64,000 bases of DNA, taken from the NCBI RefSeq assembly GCF_000331515.1, contig NZ_AMZO01000006.1:643901-707900 (forward strand), in the 5' to 3' direction. The notes below the pieces were generated by a model that was not told the DNA's origin, made no database searches, and saw only the letters and a list, made by a program, of their open reading frames with translations. Each line of letters opens with the position of its first letter. The stretch's first letter is position 1. Shown here in pieces: positions 33,738-42,527 of this stretch. Origin of the DNA: Photobacterium marinum (GTDB taxonomy: Bacteria; Pseudomonadota; Gammaproteobacteria; Enterobacterales; Vibrionaceae). The position numbers and the translations under genes were made by a program.

Positions 33738-33939
33738 ATTCATCCTCTGTATCAGCTGCACGCAAGGTGCGCTCTTAGCCTTTATCTATAAGCTCAACCC
33801 TACAAAGATTAAATGACAGTTATATGAAATGTAGATCGTGATCGCAGCCTTTGTGCTCCTTTGTATAAAAAATATACGAGGTAACATGTATATAATTAAG
33901 GTCCAACCAGTGGTCAATATTACCCTTAATATAACGTTA

Positions 33940-34965
33940 TCATTGTTTTCTTCGGCTTAGTGGAAGATGAAGAATTAAAGGACAATGGTCAGAGAGTTGA
34001 AACTGTTGGATGAGCTTTTTGGGGTATTGGTACTGAAAAAATTTTCCGCTTTGTCGCATAGCCTGAGCAATTTCTGATGAAGCCAGCGCATGATCAATTA
34101 GAGAGTTGTAGTGACGTATTTGTCGGTCTCCTTTTTTGTTTCGCAGACTGATTGTACAGCCGCCTGTAATCTCTTTGCTTAGCAGGACGCTTGGCTGAGC
34201 AGATGAACGATTCAGAGCAGTCAGCAGCCATTGTTGCTGGCTGTTAAGTCGGTGATTGAAATCACCGATAACGAGGTATTGCTGACTACTTTCTTGCCTT
34301 GTTTTTATCCATTGAGCCAGTACCTCCCCCTGTCTTTTCAATGCATGGCAAGCGCGCCTCTTACCGTGTTTGCGGCTGAAACAGCCAGATTTTAGGTGAA
34401 CATTAAGGATATGCAGTTCTTTGTTTGTGGCTGGATAAAGAACAATATAAGCACCATATCTGAGTTTGCTGAAAAACTGGTTCTTGCTGGTTTTATCGCG
34501 GTACACCAGATTCAGCTTTTTTAAATCTGGTTTGTCGGAAATTTGAAGCGAGGATTTTACAGCAAAGCCGGTAAATTGATTTTGACTGGAAAAGTGTTCC
34601 TCGGGTGATTGGCTTCGATCTGAGATATAGATCCGATAACTGTGTTGCCGAGGAAGTACTGTTTGTATGGCCTTAGTGCTGTTCACTTCCTGAAAAGCAA
34701 GTATGTCTGGTGAAACCTCTTTAATGATTTGTCTAAGTTGCTGTAAGTCTTCATGTGAGCGTGTGACCTTCATTTTACCATTTGCCACACTTAGCCACTG
34801 TAAGTTCCAGCTCATTATGATGAGCGGTTGCTGTGTGATGGTAACTGCTGTATTCGTTTTTCCTGATGCCTTACTTATTGCGGGTATAGCATGACACAGC
34901 ACCAGAAGAATGCTGATTGCCACAAAAAAGTTTGTTGGGAGCTGTAATCGATTTACCAGATACAT
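33940..34965 (-). CDS. Exported endonuclease/exonuclease/phosphatase family protein
   Basis: 341 aa. The N-terminus (FFVAISILLVLCHAIPAISKA) is a signal peptide or anchor. EEP motifs follow in order: MSWNLQWL (about residue 51), ILAFQEVN with the metal-binding Glu, NVHLKSGCF, VIGDFNHRL with catalytic Asp/Asn, and SDHCPLIL near the end. Members cut nucleic acids or phosphoesters; exported ones often act as extracellular nucleases. This is a different protein from the EEP lipoprotein broken at 9343. It is divergent from nrdD and stands alone. Confidence 0.8.
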   Translation of the reverse strand: MYLVNRLQLPTNFFVAISILLVLCHAIPAISKASGKTNTAVTITQQPLIIMSWNLQWLSVANGKMKVTRSHEDLQQLRQIIKEVSPDILAFQEVNSTKAIQTVLPRQHSYRIYISDRSQSPEEHFSSQNQFTGFAVKSSLQISDKPDLKKLNLVYRDKTSKNQFFSKLRYGAYIVLYPATNKELHILNVHLKSGCFSRKHGKRRACHALKRQGEVLAQWIKTRQESSQQYLVIGDFNHRLNSQQQWLLTALNRSSAQPSVLLSKEITGGCTISLRNKKGDRQIRHYNSLIDHALASSEIAQAMRQSGKFFQYQYPKKLIQQFQLSDHCPLILHLPLSRRKQ

Positions 34966-35413
34966 TAAGAAAATCGTTAAGTGGAGTGTTGCGGTTACAG
35001 TAGCGTGCCGTTTTATTTCTGGCTTCGGGACATTTGATTATTGCGAGTTGTCTGTTGAATGTTTGAAAAATGCCACAGCTTAATTACACAAAATGTAGTC
35101 AGCAGAGCTACTGATAATATGCGAGTTGTTATTATGCAATTATTGAATAATTAGTTGCACATAAAGCTATTTGAGGCCGTCAGAATTGATTGCACATTTT
35201 TGTTATCAGTTTTTGTTCATTGCGCTGAGTACTGATTGTACCACTGCAAAAAAGCGATGAGATGATTGTTTAATTTGCAAGGAATTTTTTTAAAAAAATC
35301 GGAGCTGAATGCAATTAAATTTGTTGACAAAAAGCCTCAATAAAAAGCTTACATTTGAAATTTGGTGTGAGGTCAAAATCATCGGTTGATCCCTGAACGG
35401 CCTTTGCTAAAAA

Positions 35414-35427
35414 GTGATCTAGATCAA
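35414..35427 (+). promoter_or_regulatory. FNR-type site upstream of nrdD
   Basis: GTGAT-CTAG-ATCAA matches 9 of the 10 defined bases of the FNR consensus TTGAT-N4-ATCAA. Anaerobic activation by FNR fits the oxygen-sensitive glycyl-radical enzyme encoded downstream. Confidence 0.75.
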
Positions 35428-35455
35428 TGTTTCTTTCTGCGTTTTCTCGCCTAAT

Positions 35456-35502
35456 ACCCCACATCTTGTATCACCCTACTCACTAAACCCTATATTTAGT
35501 GT
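35456..35502 (+). promoter_or_regulatory. Tandem NrdR boxes upstream of nrdD
   Basis: The proximal box ACCCTATATTTAGTGT (35487-35502) matches 14 of 16 positions of ACACTATATATAGTGT. A weaker box ACCCCACATCTTGTAT (35456-35471) lies 31 bp upstream, about three helical turns, the usual NrdR arrangement. Confidence 0.7.
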
Positions 35503-35537
35503 TTTTAGTGACAGTGTCATTTTGTTAGGAGCCCCGT

Positions 35538-37658
35538 GTGAAACCAGTTGTGATTAAGCGTGATGGATGCCGGGTACCGTTTGATACCAAGCGTATTAAA
35601 GAGGCGGTACTGGGCGCAGCTGAGTCAGTTGAAGTTATGGATGAAGTATATGCGATGTCTGTAGCCGAAGGTGTACTTTCTCAGTTTGAGTCTGCAGAAG
35701 AAGTTGAAATTCACGCTATTCAGGACACGGTTGAAAACTACCTGATGACGGGGCCGCATAAAGAAGTTGCGCGTGCATATATTGAATATCGCCACGACCG
35801 TGATATCGCACGTGAAAAGAAAAGCCAACTGAATAACGAAATTCGTGGTCTGATTGAGCAAAGTAATGCTTCTTTGCTGAATGAGAACGCAAACAAAGAC
35901 AGTAAGGTGATCCCGACTCAGCGAGATCTGCTGGCCGGTATCGTTGCTAAGCACTATGCTAAGCAGCACCTGTTGCCACGAGACATCGTTAAAGCACACG
36001 AAGACGGTGATATCCACTTCCACGATTTGGATTACTCTCCTTTCTTCCCGATGTTTAACTGTATGCTGATCGACTTGAACGGCATGCTGACACATGGCTT
36101 CAAGATGGGTAATGCTGAGATTGATACGCCTAAGTCAATCTCAACAGCAACAGCAGTCACAGCTCAGATCATTGCTCAGGTAGCCAGCCATATTTACGGT
36201 GGTACGACTATCAACCGTATTGACGAAGTATTGGCACCATACGTTGCAGTTAGCTACAAAAAACATCTTGAAGTAGCAGAAGAGTGGGGCATTGCTGAAC
36301 CTGAAGCTTTTGCTAAGGCTCGTACTGAAAAAGAATGTTTCGATGCATTCCAGTCGCTGGAGTATGAAGTAAATACACTTCACACTGCAAACGGCCAGAC
36401 TCCGTTTGTAACTTTCGGCTTCGGTCTGGGTACATCTTGGGAATCACGTCTTATCCAGCAATCAATTTTGAAGAACCGTATTGCAGGTCTGGGTAAGAAC
36501 CGTAAAACAGCAGTATTCCCTAAACTGGTTTTCGCAATCCGTGATGGTCTGAACCATAAAAACGGCGATCCTAACTACGATATTAAGCAGCTTGCGCTAG
36601 AGTGTGCTTCTAAGCGTATGTACCCGGATATCCTGAACTACGACAAAGTGGTTGAAGTTACAGGTTCGTTCAAAACGCCAATGGGTTGCCGCAGCTTCCT
36701 GGGCGTTTACGAAGAAAATGGTGAGCTGATCCACGAAGGTCGTAACAACCTGGGTGTTGTCAGCCTGAACTTGCCTCGCATTGCAATGAAGGCAAAAGGT
36801 GACGAAGCTCGATTCTTTGAGTTGCTTGATGAGCGTCTGGCTCTGGCACGTCGTGCGCTGGAAACGCGTATCAGCCGTCTTGAGGGTGTGAAAGCCCGTG
36901 TTGCACCGATTCTTTACATGGAAGGTGCATGTGGCGTTCGTCTGAAGCCAGATGACAACGTTTCTGAAATCTTTAAGAACGGTCGTGCTTCTATTTCTCT
37001 GGGTTACATCGGCATTCACGAAACCATCAATGCGCTGTACGGTACAGAGCAACATGTATTCGACAATGAAGAGCTGCGTCAGAAAGCTATTGCGATTGTT
37101 AAGCGCCTGAAAGATGCGACGGAAGCATGGAAGGATGAGACTGGTTACGGTTTCAGCCTTTACAGCACGCCAAGTGAGAACCTATGTAGCCGCTTCTGTG
37201 CGATCGACACCAAAGATTTCGGCTTGGTAGACGGTGTAACCGATAAAGGTTACTACACCAACAGTTTCCACCTGGATGTTGAGAAGAAAGTTAATCCATA
37301 CGACAAGATTGACTTTGAGATGCCATATCCGGACATCGCAAGTGGTGGATTCATTTGTTACGGCGAATATCCGAATATTCAGCACAACCTCGAAGCGCTG
37401 GAGAATGTATGGGATTATAGCTACACCCGTGTACCTTACTACGGTACTAACACTCCGATTGATGAGTGCTACGAATGTGGCTACACCGGTGAATTTGACT
37501 GTACCAGCAAGGGCTTTACCTGTCCTAAGTGTGGCAACCATGATCCAGCTAAGGTTTCCGTAACCCGCCGCGTATGTGGTTACCTGGGGAGTCCTGATGC
37601 CCGTCCGTTTAATTTCGGTAAACAGGAAGAAGTAAAGCGTCGCGTAAAACACATGTAA
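35538..37658 (+). CDS. nrdD: Anaerobic ribonucleoside-triphosphate reductase, large subunit
   Basis: 706 aa from GTG 35538 (TTAGGAG upstream). It reduces ribonucleotides to deoxyribonucleotides without oxygen, using a glycyl radical. An N-terminal ATP-cone (VIKRDGCRVPFDTKRIKEAV, to about residue 95) gives dATP control. The core contains DIHFHDLDYSPFFPMFNCMLIDL. Near the end two CxxC pairs (CYECGYTG and CPKCGNH) bind zinc, and the radical Gly lies in RRVCGYLGSPDARPF about 25 residues from the C-terminus. It forms an operon with its activase nrdG, separated by a hairpin. FNR and NrdR sites lie upstream. Confidence 0.97.
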   Translation: MKPVVIKRDGCRVPFDTKRIKEAVLGAAESVEVMDEVYAMSVAEGVLSQFESAEEVEIHAIQDTVENYLMTGPHKEVARAYIEYRHDRDIAREKKSQLNNEIRGLIEQSNASLLNENANKDSKVIPTQRDLLAGIVAKHYAKQHLLPRDIVKAHEDGDIHFHDLDYSPFFPMFNCMLIDLNGMLTHGFKMGNAEIDTPKSISTATAVTAQIIAQVASHIYGGTTINRIDEVLAPYVAVSYKKHLEVAEEWGIAEPEAFAKARTEKECFDAFQSLEYEVNTLHTANGQTPFVTFGFGLGTSWESRLIQQSILKNRIAGLGKNRKTAVFPKLVFAIRDGLNHKNGDPNYDIKQLALECASKRMYPDILNYDKVVEVTGSFKTPMGCRSFLGVYEENGELIHEGRNNLGVVSLNLPRIAMKAKGDEARFFELLDERLALARRALETRISRLEGVKARVAPILYMEGACGVRLKPDDNVSEIFKNGRASISLGYIGIHETINALYGTEQHVFDNEELRQKAIAIVKRLKDATEAWKDETGYGFSLYSTPSENLCSRFCAIDTKDFGLVDGVTDKGYYTNSFHLDVEKKVNPYDKIDFEMPYPDIASGGFICYGEYPNIQHNLEALENVWDYSYTRVPYYGTNTPIDECYECGYTGEFDCTSKGFTCPKCGNHDPAKVSVTRRVCGYLGSPDARPFNFGKQEEVKRRVKHM

Positions 37659-37707
37659 TTTGCTGACACTACACTTTTGCGAAAAGTCTCTAACTATTTG
37701 ATTGTTT

Positions 37708-37738
37708 AAGAAGTGCCGGTTACGGCACTTCTTGTTTT
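37708..37738 (+). terminator. Hairpin terminator between nrdD and nrdG
   Basis: AAGAAGTGCCG and CGGCACTTCTT around GTTA, followed by GTTTTTG. It lies 15 bp before nrdG, so read-through must occur if the genes share a transcript; it would reduce activase relative to reductase. Confidence 0.75.
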
Positions 37739-37752
37739 TGTGAGTGGATAAG

Positions 37753-38235
37753 ATGAACTACCATAACTACTATCCGGTTGATATCGTCAATGGTCCGGGC
37801 ACACGTTGCACCTTGTTTGTTTCGGGTTGTGAGCATCAGTGCCGAGGCTGCTATAACCAGAGTACCTGGCGCCTGGATAGTGGTCATCCGTTTACTCAGG
37901 AGATGGAAGATCAGATTATTCGCGATCTGAATGACAATCGAATCAAGCGTCGTGGTCTGTCATTATCCGGTGGTGATCCACTACATCCGGCCAATGTTGC
38001 TGATGTACTTAGATTGGTACAGCGTGTAAGGGAAGAATGCCCGGGTAAAGATATCTGGTTGTGGTCCGGCTATGTGCTGGATGAGCTGACAGAAGCTCAG
38101 CGTAAGGTGATAGAACTGGTTGATGTGATGGTGGATGGTAAGTATGTCCATGAGCAGCGTGATCCGTCATTAGTGTGGCGAGGTAGCGAAAATCAGGTTA
38201 TCCACTATTTCAAATCAGACGATGTTGAATGTTAG
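37753..38235 (+). CDS. nrdG: Anaerobic RNR-activating radical SAM protein
   Basis: 160 aa from ATG 37753, matching the E. coli start MNYH; a GTG three codons upstream is less likely. NrdG installs the glycyl radical on NrdD using S-adenosylmethionine and a 4Fe-4S cluster. The cluster Cys motif is CEHQCRGCYNQSTW (the short CxxxCxxC form), preceded by VNGPGTRCTLFVSG; SLSGGDPLHPANV is the SAM-binding glycine motif. Length and motifs are normal for the family. It follows nrdD on the same strand. Confidence 0.95.
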   Translation: MNYHNYYPVDIVNGPGTRCTLFVSGCEHQCRGCYNQSTWRLDSGHPFTQEMEDQIIRDLNDNRIKRRGLSLSGGDPLHPANVADVLRLVQRVREECPGKDIWLWSGYVLDELTEAQRKVIELVDVMVDGKYVHEQRDPSLVWRGSENQVIHYFKSDDVEC

Positions 38236-38437
38236 TGTCATGTGAACAATAAACAGGCATTTATATGAGTTATCCACTGAACCTGTGTATAAGTGTGGGA
38301 AAAGGAAGTGTATGACTTTATTTGCAACCTGTTTTTTCATCGTGATGTTGATTTATTGAGCGCTGAGTCGGTTCTTCTTTAATACTGAAGCCGGTTAAGG
38401 TAAATTTCACCCCTTCATTTTTGTTGTTGGAGGCATC

Positions 38438-38701
38438 ATGTCCCGTACCATTATCTATAGCTATAAGGAACAAGAGAAAGAGTTAGCGTTTTCTTATAGC
38501 CAATATCGTTCAATTCATGAAGCAGTGGCTGCTGCTGAAGGGATTGATATGACTGAGTATCTGAAAATGGAACAGCAGGTTGAAGCCGTTTCTTCTGGCT
38601 CTAAGGCGGTTAGGGATTTTCGTGATAGCCACTTTAGGAAGCTGGGTTTTGGCAAAATTGCCTTAGCCAAAAAAGAACATCGTGGTATCGGTGAGAAATA
38701 A
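38438..38701 (+). CDS. DUF2960 family protein
   Basis: 87 aa. The order TIIYSYKEQEKELAFSYSQY, IHEAVAAAEGIDMTEYLKME and SKAVRDFRDSHFRKLGFGKI is typical of DUF2960, a small cytoplasmic family found mainly in Vibrionaceae and Shewanella. GGAGG precedes the ATG and a terminator follows. Function is unknown. Confidence 0.85.
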   Translation: MSRTIIYSYKEQEKELAFSYSQYRSIHEAVAAAEGIDMTEYLKMEQQVEAVSSGSKAVRDFRDSHFRKLGFGKIALAKKEHRGIGEK

Positions 38702-38712
38702 TCGATTTAGTT

Positions 38713-38738
38713 AAAAGGGCTGCTTATCAGCCCTTTTT
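38713..38738 (+). terminator. Terminator of the DUF2960 gene
   Basis: AAAAGGGCTG and CAGCCCTTTT around CTTAT with a T-run. Confidence 0.9.
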
Positions 38739-38809
38739 GATTGATGCTCTACAAAGCTGGACTTTGAGATAATTAACCTAAAATTGGTTTAAGCCATCAT
38801 CATTAATCC

Positions 38810-39155
38810 ATTTTTTCTGTGCTGGTTATATTAAGCGATGGCTTTTTGGGTTTGAGACAATAAGCAATCGAGCCCCCGAGCAGGTTTAGCATAAAACCAT
38901 GGAGGCTATGGTGCCTTGAATGAGCTATTTGGGATATGTTCTTTAGCTGGTCGTTTCCGCTTTCTTTCACCGTTGTCTAACTGTAATTTTTGCCATTGAG
39001 ATATAAAAATCTTGCAAAAGTTATTGATATGGCAAAATAAGGCCATTAATTTGTTCATAGTTGGTTCTTTTGTGATTAGTGTTTCTTGGTCGAAAGATCC
39101 GAGCACGGAACCTGCTTTTAGTTCTCAAGATTCTTATCCCGAGCTCAGGTTAACT
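38810..39155 (-). mobile_element. IS982-family relic with internal deletion
   Basis: On the minus strand, a frame from ATG 39058 reads MNKLMALFCHINNFCKIF then [12 protein letters not shown], the usual N-terminus of IS982 transposases, and stops at 38906. In another frame the last part reads [19 protein letters not shown] then SLNI, the usual IS982 C-terminus. About 700 bp of the middle are missing. A candidate terminal repeat (AACCTGAGCTCGGGATAAG on the minus strand) lies at 39132-39153; the other end is not recognisable. Confidence 0.75.
38906..39058 (-). pseudogene. Truncated IS982-family transposase
   Basis: 50 codons of N-terminal transposase sequence ending in the junction [15 protein letters not shown]. 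The DDE catalytic core is absent, so the element cannot move itself. Confidence 0.7.
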
Positions 39156-39260
39156 AAAAAAAATCAAACGTAACTACTAAGAAAAAGACGGATTTTCTTA
39201 TTTGTTACAACATATTTTTATCCCCTCACTATACTTTCTTATGAACATAGGAGAGGGGCC

Positions 39261-39509
39261 ATGTTTATCGCGATTGAGCACGAAATCACTGATCCTGAAT
39301 TATTCTGGCAGAAAGCCAGTGGCGCGATGAGTCATCCGCCAGCGGGAATGCGGTTGCACTCCACTATGGTCAGTGAGCATCAGAAGATGTGTCAGTGCAT
39401 GTGGGAAGCTGAATCGATCGACATAGTACGCGAGTTTCTCGAACCGGAACTGGCTAATTCCTGTGTAAATACTTACTATCAGATAGATCCTGATAAGGCG
39501 ATAGGGTAG
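39261..39509 (+). CDS. Small conserved protein, 82 aa (possible DUF4242-like fold)
   Basis: A strong GGAGAGG site precedes the ATG. The protein begins MFIAIEHEITDPELFWQKA, has a PPAGMRLHS segment, then CQCMWEAESIDIVREFLEPEL and NTYYQIDPDKAIG. The pattern of a short antiparallel beta sheet with a CxWEA motif and a helix recalls ferredoxin-like DUF4242/SCO4226-type proteins. That match is tentative. It has no signal peptide and is a single gene followed by a hairpin. Confidence 0.6.
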   Translation: MFIAIEHEITDPELFWQKASGAMSHPPAGMRLHSTMVSEHQKMCQCMWEAESIDIVREFLEPELANSCVNTYYQIDPDKAIG

Positions 39510-39597
39510 CGGTAGTTTCGAGTTGAAAGGAAAGTGGTGAGAGGTTGATACTGGCAAGTTAAGTGAGTAACTTCCCTTCCGGAATCCAGATAAACGA

Positions 39598-39621
39598 ACG
39601 GCGAGCTTAATAGCTCGCCGT
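39598..39621. terminator. Strong hairpin between convergent genes
   Basis: ACGGCGAGCT and AGCTCGCCGT around TAAT. T-runs are poor on both strands, but its place between two convergent genes supports a terminator role. Confidence 0.6.
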
Positions 39622-39687
39622 TAGTATTATGAATTTCTTTTAACGCTAGTTTCTAGATATTTCTATCTCGACTCTAAACTTTGTCTT

Positions 39688-41031
39688 CTACTTCCCGGCA
39701 ATGCTCAGTTTGCTGAAGCGGATTTTTGGCGCAAAGAAATCACGTTCGTAATCGTGAGTCAGTGTATTACCCACAGCATCAATTTCTTTGATCATCTGGT
39801 AGAAGTTACCGGCCACTGTAATACCGCGTACCGGCTTGATGCGTTTGCCGTCGCGACACAGGAAGCCGCTGGCACCGAATGAGAAGTCGCCGCTGATCGC
39901 ATCAGCCCCGGAGTGAACGCCTTGAAGTTCAACTAGTTCCAGGTATTCACCTGCCGTGATTTCACCATCCGAGCTGGTTCCGGTTGCAATCATAGTATGG
40001 CGGGATGATACGCCTAAGCCACCTTTGGCTGAACGTGCAGCGTTGGCTGTGTTCTCTATACCAAAGAAGCTGGCAGTGTGGCTGTTGTGCAGCAAGCTTT
40101 GCAGCTGACCCTCACCGATCAAGATGGTATCGCGGGTGGCATAACCTTCACTGTCGAACGCCTTGATCGCAGAACCGCCTTCAATAAATGCGATATCCGA
40201 TACAGTAAGCAGCGGGCTGGCAACCTGGGAATGAAGTGAATCACGCCACGGGTTGATCCCTTTCATTGCCGACTGGCCAGATAAGCACATGCCAAATGCG
40301 CCGAACAGGCTGCTCAGGCAGCTCAGATCGAAGATAACGGAGTAGTTACCGGTATTAACAGGTTCACCGTCAAGCAGGGCTTTAGCGATTTCGTAACCGT
40401 GATTAATACAGTAGGCGGAATCCAGTTCGTCAAAACGACGACCGGATGACATACCACCGTGCATTGACTGCTTGTCGTCCTGCTCATACAAGGTATAAGC
40501 ATAACAGTAAGTTGAGCGTTCCTGATGCTGACACAATGTACCTTTAGTATTGGCCAGAATTACTTTGCTATCCGATTCACCAAAGCCGTTATATGGCGAT
40601 GCTTTAGCATGTGGCAGGGCTACAACACCACTTTCCAGCGCCAGAGCAAGCTCGATCTTGTCGTCAACAGTGGCTTCATCTTGCTGGTAGATTTCAGCTA
40701 CATCTGTTGTCAGGTGGCTGTCTGCGCAGCTGATGGTCTGATGCTCGTCCTGCTTAGTGTATTTTGCATTCAGCAGGGCTTGCTCAACCATGCTGTCCAG
40801 GCTGGAAGGTTCCAGAGATTCGGAATAGCTGGTGGCGACACGCTGATCTTTGATGACACGAACACCAATAACCTGACCGGATGTTACCTTGTATTCGTCC
40901 AGTTCGCCGCCGTTGGCTTTCAGGGAGAAGTTATTGCTGCAGTTAGCGATAACATCAGCTTCGGCACCGGCTGCTTTGACGCGATCCAGAACCTGATCAA
41001 TTGCCTGTTGAAGTTTGTTTTGATCGGCCAT
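39688..41031 (-). CDS. TldE/PmbA-like subunit of a TldD/TldE protease
   Basis: 447 aa. It belongs to the TldD/PmbA family: IDQVLDRVKAAGAEADVIAN, SGQVIGVRVIKDQRVATSYSES, SPYNGFGESDSKV, and the C-terminal GVHSGADAISGDFSFGASGFLCRDGKR are family segments. It lacks the HExxxH zinc motif, as expected for the TldE/PmbA partner. TldD and TldE form a heterodimer that degrades unfolded peptides, microcin B17 precursors and CcdA in E. coli. The ATG overlaps the tldD-like stop by 1 bp. In E. coli tldD and pmbA lie far apart; this linked pair may be a second, distinct set. Confidence 0.85.
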   Translation of the reverse strand: MADQNKLQQAIDQVLDRVKAAGAEADVIANCSNNFSLKANGGELDEYKVTSGQVIGVRVIKDQRVATSYSESLEPSSLDSMVEQALLNAKYTKQDEHQTISCADSHLTTDVAEIYQQDEATVDDKIELALALESGVVALPHAKASPYNGFGESDSKVILANTKGTLCQHQERSTYCYAYTLYEQDDKQSMHGGMSSGRRFDELDSAYCINHGYEIAKALLDGEPVNTGNYSVIFDLSCLSSLFGAFGMCLSGQSAMKGINPWRDSLHSQVASPLLTVSDIAFIEGGSAIKAFDSEGYATRDTILIGEGQLQSLLHNSHTASFFGIENTANAARSAKGGLGVSSRHTMIATGTSSDGEITAGEYLELVELQGVHSGADAISGDFSFGASGFLCRDGKRIKPVRGITVAGNFYQMIKEIDAVGNTLTHDYERDFFAPKIRFSKLSIAGK

Positions 41032-42416
41032 TAGTTACCACCTCCCACAAGAATGTTGTCTACCTTCAGTGCCGGTTGTCCGACGGTAGTCGGTACTGAA
41101 CCACTCACTGAACCACACATACCGGCAGCCAGTTCGAAGTCTTTACCGACCATGCTGATCTCTTTCAACACCTTAGGTCCGGTGCTGATCAGCGTGGCGG
41201 ATTTCAGTGGCTTAGTGATTTGGCCGTTCTCAACCAGATAAGCTTCTTGTACCGCGAAGTTGAATTCACCTGTTCCCGGCTGAACAGAGCCCCCGCCCAT
41301 CTTCTTGGCGTAGATGCCGCGCTCGACGCTGCTGATCATTTCATCCAGTGAGCTGTCACCCGGTTCGATGAAGGTATTACGCATACGGGAAGTCGGTGCG
41401 TACTTGTATGATTCACGACGGCCGGAACCTGTGCGGGAGTAGCCAGTTTTCAGTGAACCCATATGGTCAACCATAAAGCTTGTCAGCTTACCGTCTTTGA
41501 TCAGTTGGGTTCGCTGGGTTTCCATCCCTTCGTCATCGATATTGATTGAACCCCACTCGTTTGCCATGGTGCCGTCATCAACTGCATTGACGACTGTATT
41601 GGCAATCATCTCACCCATTTTGTCGTGGAATACCGATGCCTTTTTAGCAACAGATGTGGTTTCCAGCAGGTGACCACAGGCTTCATGGAAAATAACACCG
41701 CCGAAGCCGTTACCGATGATCACCGGCATTTCACCTGAAGGACAATTTTCTGCGAACAGCTTAACCATGGCCTGTTTGGCAACGTCATGACCAAGCTCAC
41801 GTGGATTCAGGCGGGTATTGAATTCCCAGCCGGTCAAAGCACCAGGAGCTTCATACCCGATAGATTGCTCGCTACCGTTTTGGGCAATAGCTGTAGCTGC
41901 AACACGAGTGTAATGGCGGGTGTCGCCGATATGCAGGCCGTTGGAGTTGAAGATTTCAACCTGTTGTTCACGTTGCGCGATACGACCGATGAACTGAGAG
42001 ATTTTTTCATCTTCAGCACGGGCTGCCAGATCAGCTTCTCTCAGGAAGGCGATTTTTTCTTCCAGGTTAGCATTCTGGTTCAGCGGAAGCTGGCATGAGT
42101 GGATACTGTTATAACGGCTGAGGTTCAATGCACCCGCGGTGGCAATCTGGTCGCGCTTGTCTTTGGCGGCCAGCAGGCTGGTAACACGTTTCAGTTCTTC
42201 TTCGTCGGTGCTGTTGGTGTAGCCATAAAGGACTTTATGGCCGAAGAAAAGGCGAACACCGATACCGAAGTCGATACCTGAGTTTACTTTGTCGATCTCG
42301 CCAGAGTTTAGCTCAACAGAGCCTGACTGGTGGTGCTCGACAAACAATTCTGCAAAGTCAGCACCCAGGAAGAGAGCATGATCAATGACCGCTTTCGCAG
42401 TAGCAGGGTTTAGCAT
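41031..42416 (-). CDS. TldD-like zinc metalloprotease subunit
   Basis: 461 aa. The zinc-binding HEACGH lies at residues 244-249 followed by LLETTSVAKK, and later come GTMANEWGSINIDDEGM, MRNTFIEPGDSS and the C-terminal GTGEFNFAVQEAYLVENGQ, all TldD features. The N-terminus (FAELFVEHHQSGSVELNSGEIDKVNSGID) differs from E. coli TldD, again suggesting a separate subfamily. It is translationally coupled to the TldE-like gene. A CobW-type GTPase gene lies 111 bp upstream on the same strand, with a hairpin at 42439-42466 between them. Confidence 0.88.
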   Translation of the reverse strand: MLNPATAKAVIDHALFLGADFAELFVEHHQSGSVELNSGEIDKVNSGIDFGIGVRLFFGHKVLYGYTNSTDEEELKRVTSLLAAKDKRDQIATAGALNLSRYNSIHSCQLPLNQNANLEEKIAFLREADLAARAEDEKISQFIGRIAQREQQVEIFNSNGLHIGDTRHYTRVAATAIAQNGSEQSIGYEAPGALTGWEFNTRLNPRELGHDVAKQAMVKLFAENCPSGEMPVIIGNGFGGVIFHEACGHLLETTSVAKKASVFHDKMGEMIANTVVNAVDDGTMANEWGSINIDDEGMETQRTQLIKDGKLTSFMVDHMGSLKTGYSRTGSGRRESYKYAPTSRMRNTFIEPGDSSLDEMISSVERGIYAKKMGGGSVQPGTGEFNFAVQEAYLVENGQITKPLKSATLISTGPKVLKEISMVGKDFELAAGMCGSVSGSVPTTVGQPALKVDNILVGGGN

Positions 42417-42438
42417 AGTTGCTCCTTGCTTGAATTAG

Positions 42439-42466
42439 CCCATGGTTAACCGGATTGAACCATGGG
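42439..42466. other. Hairpin between the GTPase and tldD-like genes
   Basis: GCCCATGGTT and AACCATGGGC form a 10-bp stem with an 8-nt loop. There is no T-run on the minus strand, so a weak terminator or processing site is possible. Confidence 0.5.
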
Positions 42467-42527
42467 CGATATTTTCTTTTCCTACCTATTCATATTTAGC
42501 ATGAAATCAGCAGGTTGAGTCTTTTTC

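Larger units (their letters stand above)
34966..35537 (+). promoter_or_regulatory. Long regulatory leader of nrdDG
   Basis: 570 bp without a gene between the EEP hydrolase and nrdD. The proximal 260 bp carry an FNR site, two NrdR boxes 31 bp apart, and the ribosome site TTAGGAG. This proximal part is the source, or sister copy, of the segment at 2710-2990. Confidence 0.75.

Noticed and set aside
35625..37652. Open frames opposite nrdD (80-156 codons)
   Set aside because: Same effect of a highly expressed gene with biased codons; no recognisable protein content.
38270..38278. DnaA-box-like TTATCCACT
   Set aside because: A single imperfect box without further boxes, AT-rich repeats or replication genes; no origin.
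38312..38359. 15-codon hydrophobic frame (MTLFATCFFIVMLIY) after AAGGAAG
   Set aside because: The ribosome site is good, but the frame is too short to judge without conservation data.
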